Shown: positions 1-6,875 of the stretch, in pieces
How positions within the stretch are numbered: position 1 is the first letter of the stretch
Layout of the letters: every line of letters starts with the position of its first letter
Source: Micrococcales bacterium UBA2037
GTDB lineage: Bacteria; Actinomycetota; Actinomycetes; Actinomycetales; Microbacteriaceae
Direction of reading: 5' to 3'
Length of the DNA stretch: 11,425 nt
Assembly (NCBI GenBank): GCA_002333405.1
Contig: DDBH01000021.1
Span: forward strand, 1 to 11,425
Made by a program: the position numbers and the translations under genes
Notes under the pieces: model-generated
Told to the model about the DNA's origin: nothing
The model's database searches: none
What the model saw: only the letters and a program-made list of their open reading frames with translations

Positions 1-245
1 CGGTTACGACCGTTGATGCGCATGGCATCCGAACCACAAACACCGTGGGCGCAGGAGCGCCTAAAGGTCAGTGAACCATCCTGTTCCCACTTGATTTTGT
101 GGAGAGCATCCAGCACTCGATCAGTGCCAAACATCTCTACGTCGTAGTCGACCCACTTCGGCTCTTGATCGGTCTCAGGGTCAAATCGTCTGATAAATAG
201 TGTGACGGTGAAGGAGTCAACCGTTGGGACTGCCTGATCTGCCAT
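1..245 (-). CDS. sdhB: Succinate dehydrogenase iron-sulfur subunit, N-terminal part (cut by window edge)
   Basis: SdhB carries electrons from the flavin of SdhA through three Fe-S clusters to the quinone site in the membrane anchor. Only the first 81 codons are present. They read MADQAVPTVDSF and then a ferredoxin-like domain ending in CAHGVCGSDAMRINGRNR, the [2Fe-2S] ligand loop. The third position of this loop is Asp rather than Cys, as in E. coli SdhB (CREGVCGSD), so it is a family trait and not a defect. The ATG overlaps the sdhA stop by one base (TAATG), which implies translational coupling. A weak GGAG lies 11 bases upstream. The second and third cluster motifs (C-x2-C-x2-C) lie beyond the left edge and cannot be checked. 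Confidence 0.95.
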   Translation of the reverse strand, partial: MADQAVPTVDSFTVTLFIRRFDPETDQEPKWVDYDVEMFGTDRVLDALHKIKWEQDGSLTFRRSCAHGVCGSDAMRINGRN

Positions 246-2023
246 TAGTACTTACGCTCCATCGGCTGGTAGTTGGTGATAACGACTGGCTTCCAGTCAA
301 TTTTCATGTTGGTGCCAGTTTTCTTATCGGTCTTGTCACTCTTATAAACCATTGAGTGAACCATGAACTTCTTGTCGTCACGGTTCGGGAAGTCCTCACG
401 CAAGTGTGCTCCACGAGACTCGCGGCGCTCGCGGCAGGCAACCACGGTCACCTCGGCAAGGTCAAGCAAGAATCCAAGCTCGATTGCCTCCAGTAGGTCG
501 GTGTTGAAGCGCTTACCCTGATCTTGGATCGCGATGTTCTCATACCTCTTGCGAAGCTCCTGGATCTTGTCCATTGCCTCTTGAAGTGTCTCTTCTGTTC
601 TAAAGACCTGAGCATTCTTGTCCATGGAATCCTGCAGCTCTTTGCGAAGCTGGGCGATTTTTTCCTTGCCCTTTGACTTGCGGACCTTCTCGATCATTGC
701 AAGCACATCGTGAGCTGCATTTTCTGGAAGCGGAACCTGCTTGGCGGTTTTGGCATATTCAACCGAGTACTGGCCGGCTCGTTTTCCAAAGACGTTGATG
801 TCCAATAGCGAGTTGGTTCCAAGGCGGTTTGCTCCGTGAACTGAAACACAGGCACATTCACCGGCTGCATACAGACCAGGGATCACGGTGTCGTTATCAG
901 AGAGCACCTCAGCCTTGATGTTGGTCGGAATACCACCCATTGCATAGTGGGCAGTTGGGAACACCGGAACTGGCTCCGTGTATGGTTCAACTCCCAGGTA
1001 GGTTCTGGCGAACTCGGTGATGTCCGGAAGCTTGGCATCAATCACAGCGGGCTCTAGGTGGGTTAGGTCCAGCAGAACGTAATCCTTGTTTGGACCAGCT
1101 CCACGGCCTTCGCGAACCTCATTGGCCATTGCTCTGGCGACCATGTCTCTCGGAGCTAGATCCTTAATGGTTGGTGCGTAACGCTCCATGAATCGTTCAC
1201 CGGATGCATTTCTAAGGATTCCACCTTCACCTCTGGCTGCCTCAGACAGCAAGATGCCAAGACCGGCAAGGCCGGTTGGGTGGAACTGGTAAAACTCCAT
1301 GTCCTCGAGAGGGATTCCTCGTCTGTATGCAATCGCAACGCCGTCACCGGTCAGGGTGTGCGCATTCGAGGTGGTTTTGTAGATCTTTCCAAAACCGCCG
1401 GTTGCAAAGACAATCGACTTTGCGGCGAATACGTGAATGTCTCCCGTTGCCAAATCGTAGGCAACGACACCGGCTGGCTTGCCCTCGTTCATGACCAAGT
1501 CCAGAACATAGAACTCGTTGAAGAAGTTGATTCCAAGCTTCACGCAGTTTTGGTAAAGAGTCTGCAGGATCATGTGGCCAGTGCGGTCTGCTGCGTAGCA
1601 ACTGCGTCGAACCGGTGCTTTTCCGTGGTCTCTGGTGTGGCCACCGAAACGACGCTGGTCAATCTTGCCCTCAGGGGTCCTGTTAAACGGCAATCCCATG
1701 TTCTCGAGGTCGATTACTGCCTGAACCGATTCCTTCGCCAGAATTTCAGCAGCATCCTGGTCAACCAGGTAGTCGCCACCCTTTACGGTGTCGAAGGTGT
1801 GCCATTCCCAGCTGTCTTCCTCAACGTTGGCAAGAGCTGCAGCCATGCCGCCCTGAGCGGCACCGGTGTGGGAACGGGTTGGAAAGAGTTTTGAAATAAC
1901 AGCAACATTGGCATCAGAGCCAGCCTCAATGGCAGCTCTCATGCCGGCACCACCGGCACCGACTATCAGTACGTCAAACGAGTGATAGGTGATGTTGTCG
2001 TTGGCGGTCGTATTCTCCGGCAA
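245..2023 (-). CDS. sdhA: Succinate dehydrogenase flavoprotein subunit
   Basis: This is the catalytic FAD subunit of complex II, which oxidises succinate to fumarate on the cytoplasmic face of the membrane. With the chosen start it has 592 residues, normal for the family. Visible motifs are the dinucleotide fold GAGGAG (about 22-27), SHTGAAQGG with His52 as the expected covalent FAD attachment site, RRSCYAADRTGH (about 139-150), FHPTG (247-251), RGEGG (264-268), RDMVAR (292-297), HYAMGG (359-364) and HGANRLGTNSLLD (about 396-408). These include the substrate-binding His and Arg residues of the family. The frame is open back to a TTG at 2053, but that lies inside sdhD. The TTG at 2023 sits 14 bases after the sdhD stop with AAAGGA six bases upstream, so I take it as the start. 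No ATG is available near the N-terminus. It is the third gene of sdhCDAB. Confidence 0.97.
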   Translation of the reverse strand: MPENTTANDNITYHSFDVLIVGAGGAGMRAAIEAGSDANVAVISKLFPTRSHTGAAQGGMAAALANVEEDSWEWHTFDTVKGGDYLVDQDAAEILAKESVQAVIDLENMGLPFNRTPEGKIDQRRFGGHTRDHGKAPVRRSCYAADRTGHMILQTLYQNCVKLGINFFNEFYVLDLVMNEGKPAGVVAYDLATGDIHVFAAKSIVFATGGFGKIYKTTSNAHTLTGDGVAIAYRRGIPLEDMEFYQFHPTGLAGLGILLSEAARGEGGILRNASGERFMERYAPTIKDLAPRDMVARAMANEVREGRGAGPNKDYVLLDLTHLEPAVIDAKLPDITEFARTYLGVEPYTEPVPVFPTAHYAMGGIPTNIKAEVLSDNDTVIPGLYAAGECACVSVHGANRLGTNSLLDINVFGKRAGQYSVEYAKTAKQVPLPENAAHDVLAMIEKVRKSKGKEKIAQLRKELQDSMDKNAQVFRTEETLQEAMDKIQELRKRYENIAIQDQGKRFNTDLLEAIELGFLLDLAEVTVVACRERRESRGAHLREDFPNRDDKKFMVHSMVYKSDKTDKKTGTNMKIDWKPVVITNYQPMERKY

Positions 2024-2029
2024 TGTTTT

Positions 2030-2035
2030 TCCTTT
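2030..2035 (-). promoter_or_regulatory. Ribosome binding site that decides the sdhA start
   Basis: On the minus strand AAAGGA lies six bases before TTG at 2023, in the 14-base gap after the sdhD stop. The upstream in-frame TTG at 2053 has no comparable purine tract, and using it would overlap sdhD by 16 bases. This supports the shorter SdhA. Confidence 0.6.
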
Positions 2036-2037
2036 AC

Positions 2038-2478
2038 TTATGCTGCTGGGCAAAATGAGGCTAGAAGGTCAGCCGAGGCTCCGGCTGGACATGGATCAAA
2101 AGTGAAAATTACTAGGGTTCCAAGCAGAATCAGCAGCGCACAAACCGCCCAAAGGGTCGTGGTTAGTGCTTTGCGCACCTTCACCTTCTCGGTGTAGTCG
2201 TTCACGATGGTGCGCATGCCGTTGGTGCCGTGAATAAGTGCCAGCCACAGCATTGCAAGATCCCAGACCTGCCAGAACGGGTCTGCCCATTTGCCGGCAA
2301 CAAAGGCGAAGTCAATTGCCTTGATTCCGTCGCCCAGTACCAGATTCACAACCAGGTGAGTGAAGACCAAAACAACCAGCAGTGGTCCGCTGACTCGCAT
2401 GAACAGCCAGCCATATTTTTCCCAGTTGGCTTGCTTGCGGCTTCTTGGTCTATTAGGTGTCTCGATCGATACGCTCAT
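2038..2478 (-). CDS. sdhD: Succinate dehydrogenase membrane anchor subunit D
   Basis: A hydrophobic anchor of 146 residues that, with SdhC, holds heme b and the quinone site of complex II. Three membrane segments are apparent at about 24-47, 70-90 and 105-127, as expected for SdhD. His83, Asp94 and Tyr95 have the same spacing as E. coli SdhD His71 (heme ligand), Asp82 and Tyr83 (quinone binding), so I infer the same roles. An additional His41 lies in the first membrane helix. The start is the ATG at 2478, preceded by a strong AGGAGGT Shine-Dalgarno whose first bases overlap the sdhC stop. The frame is open further upstream to 2556, but that stretch lies within sdhC. The C-terminal tail after the last helix contains two cysteines. 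Confidence 0.93.
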   Translation of the reverse strand: MSVSIETPNRPRSRKQANWEKYGWLFMRVSGPLLVVLVFTHLVVNLVLGDGIKAIDFAFVAGKWADPFWQVWDLAMLWLALIHGTNGMRTIVNDYTEKVKVRKALTTTLWAVCALLILLGTLVIFTFDPCPAGASADLLASFCPAA

Positions 2479-2488
2479 TTTCGACCTC

Positions 2489-2878
2489 CTAGTGACCAAA
2501 TACTCGGGCAAGGTGCAGCGGCGCAAACCCTGCAACTGCAATGACTGTGATAGCAATTACTGCCCAGAACATAAAGTTTTGGTATTTCGTTCCCTTGGAC
2601 CAGAAGTCAATCGCGATTACGCGCAAGCCGTTTAGACCGTGGAACAGAATTGCACCAACTAGGCCAAGCTCAGCCAATCCAACAATTGGGGTCTTGTAAG
2701 ACTCGATGACCACGTTGTAGGCCTCCGGGCTCACTCGCACCAGAGCGGTGTCTAGAACGTGTACAAGCAAAAAGAAAAAGATTCCTACACCGCTAATACG
2801 GTGAAGTACCCAGGACCACATTCCGACTTTGCCTCGGTAAAGGGTTCCTGCTGGCCGAATTGCCAAGCTAGCCTCCAT
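2489..2878 (-). CDS. sdhC: Succinate dehydrogenase cytochrome b556 subunit C
   Basis: First gene of the sdhCDAB operon, a 129-residue anchor with three membrane segments (about 25-47, 65-88 and 101-121). The HRISG motif at 26-30 matches the conserved HRxSG of SdhC proteins at the start of helix I. His80, in FHGLNGLR, corresponds to the heme b ligand His84 of E. coli SdhC. A further His40 occurs late in helix I. The ATG at 2878 gives a typical N-terminus. A TTG at 2902 is also in frame, but it overlaps the predicted -10 box, so I reject it. No Shine-Dalgarno is visible before the ATG, which fits a short-leader transcript of the kind common in actinobacteria. The stop is 10 bases before sdhD. 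Confidence 0.92.
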   Translation of the reverse strand: MEASLAIRPAGTLYRGKVGMWSWVLHRISGVGIFFFLLVHVLDTALVRVSPEAYNVVIESYKTPIVGLAELGLVGAILFHGLNGLRVIAIDFWSKGTKYQNFMFWAVIAITVIAVAGFAPLHLARVFGH

Positions 2879-2901
2879 GGATAGAACAGTTGATTCGTAC
2901 A

Positions 2902-2907
2902 AGTGTA
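2902..2907 (-). promoter_or_regulatory. Candidate -10 box for the sdhCDAB operon
   Basis: TACACT on the minus strand fits the actinobacterial TANNNT consensus. It would place the transcript start near 2895, about 17 bases before the sdhC ATG. I see no convincing -35 box at the usual spacing. The only gene upstream in this direction is divergent, so the operon promoter must lie in roughly 2879-2961. Confidence 0.4.
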
Positions 2908-2944
2908 ACCCAGCGACCCGGCTGCTTTTGGAATCTAAGCAAGA

Positions 2945-2963
2945 ACATCTAGTGTTTAGATGT
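2945..2963. repeat. Perfect 7-bp inverted repeat over the start of the guanylyltransferase gene
   Basis: ACATCTA (2945-2951) and TAGATGT (2957-2963) are exact reverse complements separated by GTGTT. The repeat covers the predicted -10 box (2950-2955) and the first bases of the GTG start codon. It could be an operator for a dimeric regulator or a hairpin at the very 5' end of the message. Both are inferences; a chance repeat is possible. Confidence 0.45.
2950..2955 (+). promoter_or_regulatory. Candidate -10 box for a leaderless guanylyltransferase transcript
   Basis: TAGTGT fits TANNNT and ends six bases before the GTG at 2962, the spacing expected for a leaderless mRNA that begins at the start codon. 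A partial -35 (TTGGAA, 2928-2933, spacing 16) is present. The absence of any Shine-Dalgarno before the GTG agrees with leaderless translation. Confidence 0.45.
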
Positions 2964-4071
2964 GGACACTAATCAGATTGATCCAACCGAGAACTTCTTC
3001 GCAATTATTCCGGCCGGTGGAGTTGGCTCCAGGCTATGGCCCTTATCTCGAGCCAGCGCACCAAAGTTTCTTCATGACCTGACTGGAAGCGGTCAAACTC
3101 TGCTTCAGGACACCTGGGATCGTTTGGCACCGATTACCAAGAACAAGCTAATGGTCGTGACCGGCGATGTTCATGCCAGGCTGGTTGCGGAGCAACTTCC
3201 TGGGCTTTCCAAGGAGAATCTAATTCTCGAGCCCTCGCCCAAAGATTCAACTGCGGCGATAGTGCTGGCTGCAGCAGTTTTGTATAAGCGAAACCCAGAT
3301 GTGATTATTGGCTCATTCGCCGCCGACCATGTGATCACCGATCAGCAGAAATTTGAGGCAGCGATTTCGGCCTCCATCAAGATTGCCGCCACCAACAAGA
3401 TTGTCACAATCGGGATCGTCCCAACTGAAGCATCGGCCGCATTTGGTTACATCAAAAAAGGCCAGGCCCTAAAGCAAGGGCCGGGATTCGAGGTTGCGGA
3501 ATTCGTTGAGAAGCCCGAGATGAAGAAGGCCAAGAAGTTTGTGGCCAACGGCAAGTACCTGTGGAACGCGGGAATGTTCATTGCTCCAGCAAAACTCTTG
3601 CTACAAGTTTTGGCTAAGACCCAGCCCCAGCTTCACGCTGGAATTATGCGATTGGCCGAGTACTGGGACACCGATCAGCAAGAGCAGAAGCTGCACGAGA
3701 TTTGGCCCGAGCTCACTCGCATTGCCATCGACTACGCGATTGCCGAGCCAGCGGCGAAGCTCGGACTGGTTGCGGTGGTGCCGGCGGCATTTGAGTGGCA
3801 CGATGTCGGCGACTTTGCCGCCATTGCCGAGCTCCAGTCGCAGGGCAAGAGCAATAATCTGGCAGTCCTAGGTTCGGCCCGCGTGCTGTCCGATTCTTCC
3901 AGCGGAATTTTGGTGAGTGACACGAATCGGCTGGTGGCATTGATCGGCCTTGAAGACGTGATTGTGGTGGATACTCCCGATGCTTTATTGGTAACCACCA
4001 AGCAGCATGCGCAGAAGGTTAAAGCTCTAGTTGAGGCCTTGAAGCAAACCGGCCACTCCGATTTGCTGTAG
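2962..4071 (+). CDS. manC: Mannose-1-phosphate guanylyltransferase (GDP-mannose pyrophosphorylase)
   Basis: Makes GDP-mannose from mannose-1-phosphate and GTP, the donor for mannosylated glycans and lipids. The 369-residue protein is a nucleotidyltransferase with the signature IIPAGGVGSRLWPLSR (15-30) followed by PK (34-35), a FADH-like metal/nucleotide loop (SFAADHVI, 118-125), FGYI (161-164), the FVEKP active-site motif (181-185), WNAGMF (201-206) and WHDVGDF (279-285). It has only the catalytic domain and short C-terminal region. The cupin-type isomerase domain of long bifunctional ManC/AlgA is absent, as usual for the short actinobacterial form. The start is GTG at 2962; an overlapping ATG at 2960 is in another frame. 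The gene is monocistronic here, divergent from sdhC and upstream of the nucleoside operon. The family name is certain; the symbol manC follows common use. Confidence 0.93.
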   Translation: MDTNQIDPTENFFAIIPAGGVGSRLWPLSRASAPKFLHDLTGSGQTLLQDTWDRLAPITKNKLMVVTGDVHARLVAEQLPGLSKENLILEPSPKDSTAAIVLAAAVLYKRNPDVIIGSFAADHVITDQQKFEAAISASIKIAATNKIVTIGIVPTEASAAFGYIKKGQALKQGPGFEVAEFVEKPEMKKAKKFVANGKYLWNAGMFIAPAKLLLQVLAKTQPQLHAGIMRLAEYWDTDQQEQKLHEIWPELTRIAIDYAIAEPAAKLGLVAVVPAAFEWHDVGDFAAIAELQSQGKSNNLAVLGSARVLSDSSSGILVSDTNRLVALIGLEDVIVVDTPDALLVTTKQHAQKVKALVEALKQTGHSDLL

Positions 4072-4129
4072 GAATTGTTCCAATCTTATAAAGCTCAATT
4101 TTTTGCTCTTTCGGCTTCATTTTTCCCAC

Positions 4130-4135
4130 TAAAGT
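4130..4135 (+). promoter_or_regulatory. Candidate -10 box for the nucleoside uptake operon
   Basis: TAAAGT fits TANNNT and would start transcription near 4142, giving a leader of about 46 bases with a hairpin close to its 5' end. No good -35 box is visible at 16-18 bases spacing. The 4072-4187 gap is the only upstream space available for the operon's own promoter. Confidence 0.4.
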
Positions 4136-4146
4136 AAGTGTCAAAC

Positions 4147-4163
4147 AGGCGCCATTCGCGCCT
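4147..4163 (+). other. Leader hairpin before the lipoprotein gene
   Basis: AGGCGC (4147-4152) pairs perfectly with GCGCCT (4158-4163) around the loop CATTC. It is followed by an A-rich stretch rather than a T-tract, so it is not an intrinsic terminator on this strand. It would sit near the 5' end of the predicted mRNA, where hairpins can protect transcripts from decay. It could also be an operator. The role is inferred. Confidence 0.45.
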
Positions 4164-4187
4164 TCCAAAAAAAATTCAGGAGGAACC

Positions 4188-5282
4188 TTGAAGTTAAGAA
4201 ATGCATCTGCTGCATTCGCCCTAATGGGCGTTTCGGCTCTAGTGCTTTCCGGATGTGCTGCGGCACCTGAGGAAGAGGCAGCGGAGACTACTGCTGCTGC
4301 AACACAGACCGAAGAAGCAGCACCAGCGATTGATTACCTAGCATGTGCTGTATCTGACGAGGGAAGCTGGAACGACAAGTCTTTCAACGAGTCGGTATAC
4401 GACGGACTTGAGAAGGCTCAGGCTGAACTAGGGTCCGAGATTGCTGACGCAGAGTCAAACTCTGCTGAGGACTTCGCACCAAACTTGCAGGCAATGATTG
4501 ACCAGGGCTGTGACGTAACCTTCGCAGTCGGCTTCAACCTAGTAGCTGATGTAAACGCCGCCGCTGCCGCAAACCCAGACATGAACTTCGTAACAATCGA
4601 TGGTTGGTCAGAGGGCAATCCAAACCTAAAGCCAGTTGGCTACACAATGAACCAGTCAAGCTACCTCGCTGGCTATGTAGCTGCTGCTTACTCAACAACC
4701 AAGGTTGTTGGAACCTACGGTGGAGTTCAGATTCCTGCTGTTACTGACTTCATGGATGGCTTCTACTACGGAGCAATGGCTTACGCTGCTGACTCCGGCG
4801 AGATGGTAACCGTTGTTGGCTGGGACGCAATTGCTCAGACCGGTCAGTTCACCGGTGACTTTGTTCCTAACTCTGGAACCTCAAAGGCGATTGCTGCAGC
4901 TCTGGTAAACGACGGCGCTGACGTTATTTTCCCAGTGGGTGGAGATCAGTTCGGTGCAGTTTCTGAGGCAATCAAGGAAGCTGGAATCGATGGCGTAATG
5001 ATTGGTGTTGACAAGGACGTAGCCCTTAGCAGCCCAGAGTACGCCCCATACGTTCTAACTTCAGCCGAGAAGCGCATGACCAATGCCGTCTACGACATCA
5101 TTGCTGAGCTTTCATCTGGCGGAGCGTTCTCAGGCGATGCATACACCGGAACCTTGGCTAACGGTGGAACTGGCCTAAGCCCGTTCTATGACTTCGACGC
5201 CAAGCTATCTGACGAGGTTAAGGCTCGACTAGTCGAGCTAGAAGCTGGAATTATTTCCGGCGAAATTGACCCACTTAGCTAG
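4188..5282 (+). CDS. bmpA: BMP-family nucleoside-binding lipoprotein of an ABC transporter
   Basis: Extracytoplasmic solute-binding protein expected to capture nucleosides for the ABC importer encoded next. The N-terminus is a lipoprotein signal: basic start, hydrophobic stretch, and lipobox LSGC with Cys23 as the lipidated residue. An Ala/Glu/Thr-rich linker follows (about 24-46), then the BMP/PnrA-like domain. The stretch EGSWNDKSFNES matches the ligand-site motif of PnrA-type proteins (NDKSFNQS in that family), and VGGDQFG occurs later. Length 364 residues is normal. It starts at TTG 4188 with a strong AGGAGG (4178-4183) four bases upstream; no ATG precedes the signal peptide. Codon usage differs from its neighbours (CTA is 11 of 21 leucines), suggesting high expression. 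A terminator follows immediately. Nucleosides as ligand are inferred from family and operon. Confidence 0.92.
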   Translation: MKLRNASAAFALMGVSALVLSGCAAAPEEEAAETTAAATQTEEAAPAIDYLACAVSDEGSWNDKSFNESVYDGLEKAQAELGSEIADAESNSAEDFAPNLQAMIDQGCDVTFAVGFNLVADVNAAAAANPDMNFVTIDGWSEGNPNLKPVGYTMNQSSYLAGYVAAAYSTTKVVGTYGGVQIPAVTDFMDGFYYGAMAYAADSGEMVTVVGWDAIAQTGQFTGDFVPNSGTSKAIAAALVNDGADVIFPVGGDQFGAVSEAIKEAGIDGVMIGVDKDVALSSPEYAPYVLTSAEKRMTNAVYDIIAELSSGGAFSGDAYTGTLANGGTGLSPFYDFDAKLSDEVKARLVELEAGIISGEIDPLS

Positions 5283-5294
5283 AAAGTAACTCGG

Positions 5295-5330
5295 GGGCCG
5301 CAGGAGAAATCCTGCGGCCCTTTAGTTTTT
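5295..5330 (+). terminator. Intrinsic terminator between the lipoprotein and ATPase genes
   Basis: A perfect 11-bp stem (5295-5305 with 5310-5320) closes a GAAA loop and is followed by a T-rich tract (TTTAGTTTTT, 5321-5330). It begins 12 bases after the lipoprotein stop. Since the next gene starts 39 bases after the T-tract and is functionally linked, partial read-through is likely, leaving more lipoprotein mRNA than transporter mRNA. Confidence 0.9.
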
Positions 5331-5369
5331 GCATTTATCAAATAGAGTGTTTGCACAAAGGAGTGCCAA

Positions 5370-6875
5370 GTGAAATTAGAGCTTCGCGGAATAACCAAGC
5401 GCTTTGGCCAGGTAACGGCTAATGATTCAATTGATTTAGTTATAGAGCCTGGAGAGATTCACGCACTTCTGGGCGAGAATGGCGCCGGCAAATCCACCCT
5501 CATGAACGTGCTCTACGGTCTTTACACCGCGGACGAGGGAGTCATTGAACTCGATGGCGTCGTTCAGAAGTTCTCCGGCCCCGGCGATGCAATGGCCGCC
5601 GGTATCGGAATGGTCCACCAGCACTTCATGCTGATTCCCGTTTTCACGGTTGCCGAAAACGTCGCACTTGGTCACGAACCCACCAAGGCACTTGGTGTTA
5701 TTGACCTGGCCAAGGCCAAGCAACAAGTTATAGAAATTTCAGAGCGCTTCGGTTTCAATGTTGACCCCGATGCTCTCATAGCTGACCTGCCAGTTGGTGT
5801 GCAGCAACGAGTGGAAATCATCAAGGCGCTTTCTAGGGATGCCAAAGTTTTGGTTTTGGATGAACCAACTGCGGTTCTTACTCCGCAGGAAACCGATGAG
5901 CTAATGGAGATCATGAGGCAGCTTGCTGCGACCGGTACTTCCATCGTTTTCATCACTCACAAGCTGCGTGAGGTAAAGGCCGTTGCCGACAAGATCACTG
6001 TCATCCGGCTTGGCAAAGTGGTTGGAACGGCGAAACCTGATGCCTCCACCTCGGAACTTGCCTCCCTCATGGTTGGCCGAGAGGTGATTCTGACAATTGA
6101 CAAAAAGCCAGCACAACCCGGCAAGGCTGTTCTCGAAGTCAGTCACGTGTCGGTGCTGGATGACCGCTCCCAGCGCATGGTGAACGACGTCAGTTTCGAA
6201 GTGAAGGCAGGAGAGATCCTTGCCCTGGCGGGAGTTCAAGGAAATGGGCAGACCGAACTGGCCGAGTATCTGCTTGGGCTGAGAAAGTCCATTGACCCCG
6301 AAGCCAAGACCACAATCAACGGAATCGATATCTCCACAGCTAGCGTTCGCGAGGTTCTCGAGAGCGGGGTTGGTTTCATCCCTGAGGACCGCAAGACCGA
6401 TGGCCTAGTCTCAGAATTCACAATTGCCGAGAACCTGATGCTGAATTCGTCCTTTAAGTCTCGCTTCACAAGGGGACTGTCCATAAATTTTGGTGCTCGT
6501 AAGAAAATCGCTGATGAGCTAGTTGAGCAGTTCGATGTTCGAACACCTAGTTCCGAGACGCTCGCCTCAAAACTCTCTGGTGGAAACCAGCAGAAGGTGG
6601 TCGTAGCCCGGGAGCTGTCCAGGGATGTCAGCTTGCTGATTGCCTCCCAGCCAACCCGCGGAGTGGATGTCGGTTCAATCGAATTCATTCATGAGCAGAT
6701 TATTGCCGAGCGTGATGCGGGCAAGGCTGTGGTCCTGATTTCAACTGAGCTTGATGAGGTGCTGGCACTAGCCGATCGGATCGCAGTTATGTACAGAGGC
6801 AAAATTGTAGGAATTGTTAGCCCTGAAACCTCTAGAGAAGATCTGGGCAAGCTAATGGCTGGAGTTACCGCATGA
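5370..6875 (+). CDS. Nucleoside ABC transporter ATP-binding protein (two fused ABC domains)
   Basis: Powers the importer; it is the equivalent of B. subtilis NupO/YufO and of the RbsA/MglA architecture. The 501 residues hold two ABC domains. Domain 1 is complete: Walker A GENGAGKS (35-42), Q-loop region MVHQHF (81-86), signature LPVGVQQR (140-147), Walker B VLVLDEP (160-166) and switch His197. Domain 2 is degenerate at its nucleotide site: GVQGNGQT (288-295) lacks the Walker A lysine and IASQPTRGVD (424-433) lacks the acidic Walker B pair, while LSGGNQQ (402-408) is intact. Such asymmetry is typical of this class. The start is GTG 5370 with AAAGGAG six bases upstream. The stop overlaps the first permease by four bases (ATGA), so translation is coupled. 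Confidence 0.94.
   Translation: MKLELRGITKRFGQVTANDSIDLVIEPGEIHALLGENGAGKSTLMNVLYGLYTADEGVIELDGVVQKFSGPGDAMAAGIGMVHQHFMLIPVFTVAENVALGHEPTKALGVIDLAKAKQQVIEISERFGFNVDPDALIADLPVGVQQRVEIIKALSRDAKVLVLDEPTAVLTPQETDELMEIMRQLAATGTSIVFITHKLREVKAVADKITVIRLGKVVGTAKPDASTSELASLMVGREVILTIDKKPAQPGKAVLEVSHVSVLDDRSQRMVNDVSFEVKAGEILALAGVQGNGQTELAEYLLGLRKSIDPEAKTTINGIDISTASVREVLESGVGFIPEDRKTDGLVSEFTIAENLMLNSSFKSRFTRGLSINFGARKKIADELVEQFDVRTPSSETLASKLSGGNQQKVVVARELSRDVSLLIASQPTRGVDVGSIEFIHEQIIAERDAGKAVVLISTELDEVLALADRIAVMYRGKIVGIVSPETSREDLGKLMAGVTA

Noticed and set aside
1..60. Asp in place of the third Cys in the SdhB [2Fe-2S] motif
   Set aside because: The same Cys-to-Asp replacement is present in E. coli SdhB and works normally.
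1280..1894. Long open frame (about 204 codons) on the plus strand, antisense to sdhA
   Set aside because: It lies entirely within the well-supported sdhA gene, its translation has no recognisable motifs, and no promoter or ribosome binding site of its own is evident.
2962..4071. Missing cupin phosphomannose isomerase domain in the guanylyltransferase
   Set aside because: Short single-function forms of about 360 residues are normal, and the stop is not preceded by any sign of frameshift.
4072..4146. Possible terminator after manC in the T-rich stretch around 4099-4124
   Set aside because: T-runs are present, but no stable stem of more than four pairs precedes them.
5343..5348. TAGAGT as a second promoter before the ABC ATPase
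   Set aside because: It fits TANNNT, but no -35 is found at proper spacing and the upstream T-tract belongs to the terminator; too weak to list as a feature.
6231..6675. Apparent loss of Walker A lysine and Walker B acids in the second ABC domain
   Set aside because: One canonical and one degenerate site is usual for fused ATPases of the BMP/NupO and RbsA type, so this is not a broken gene.
6236..6688. Open frame of about 150 codons on the minus strand inside the ABC ATPase gene
   Set aside because: Serine-rich, low-information translation typical of antisense shadows; the plus-strand frame has clear ABC motifs throughout.
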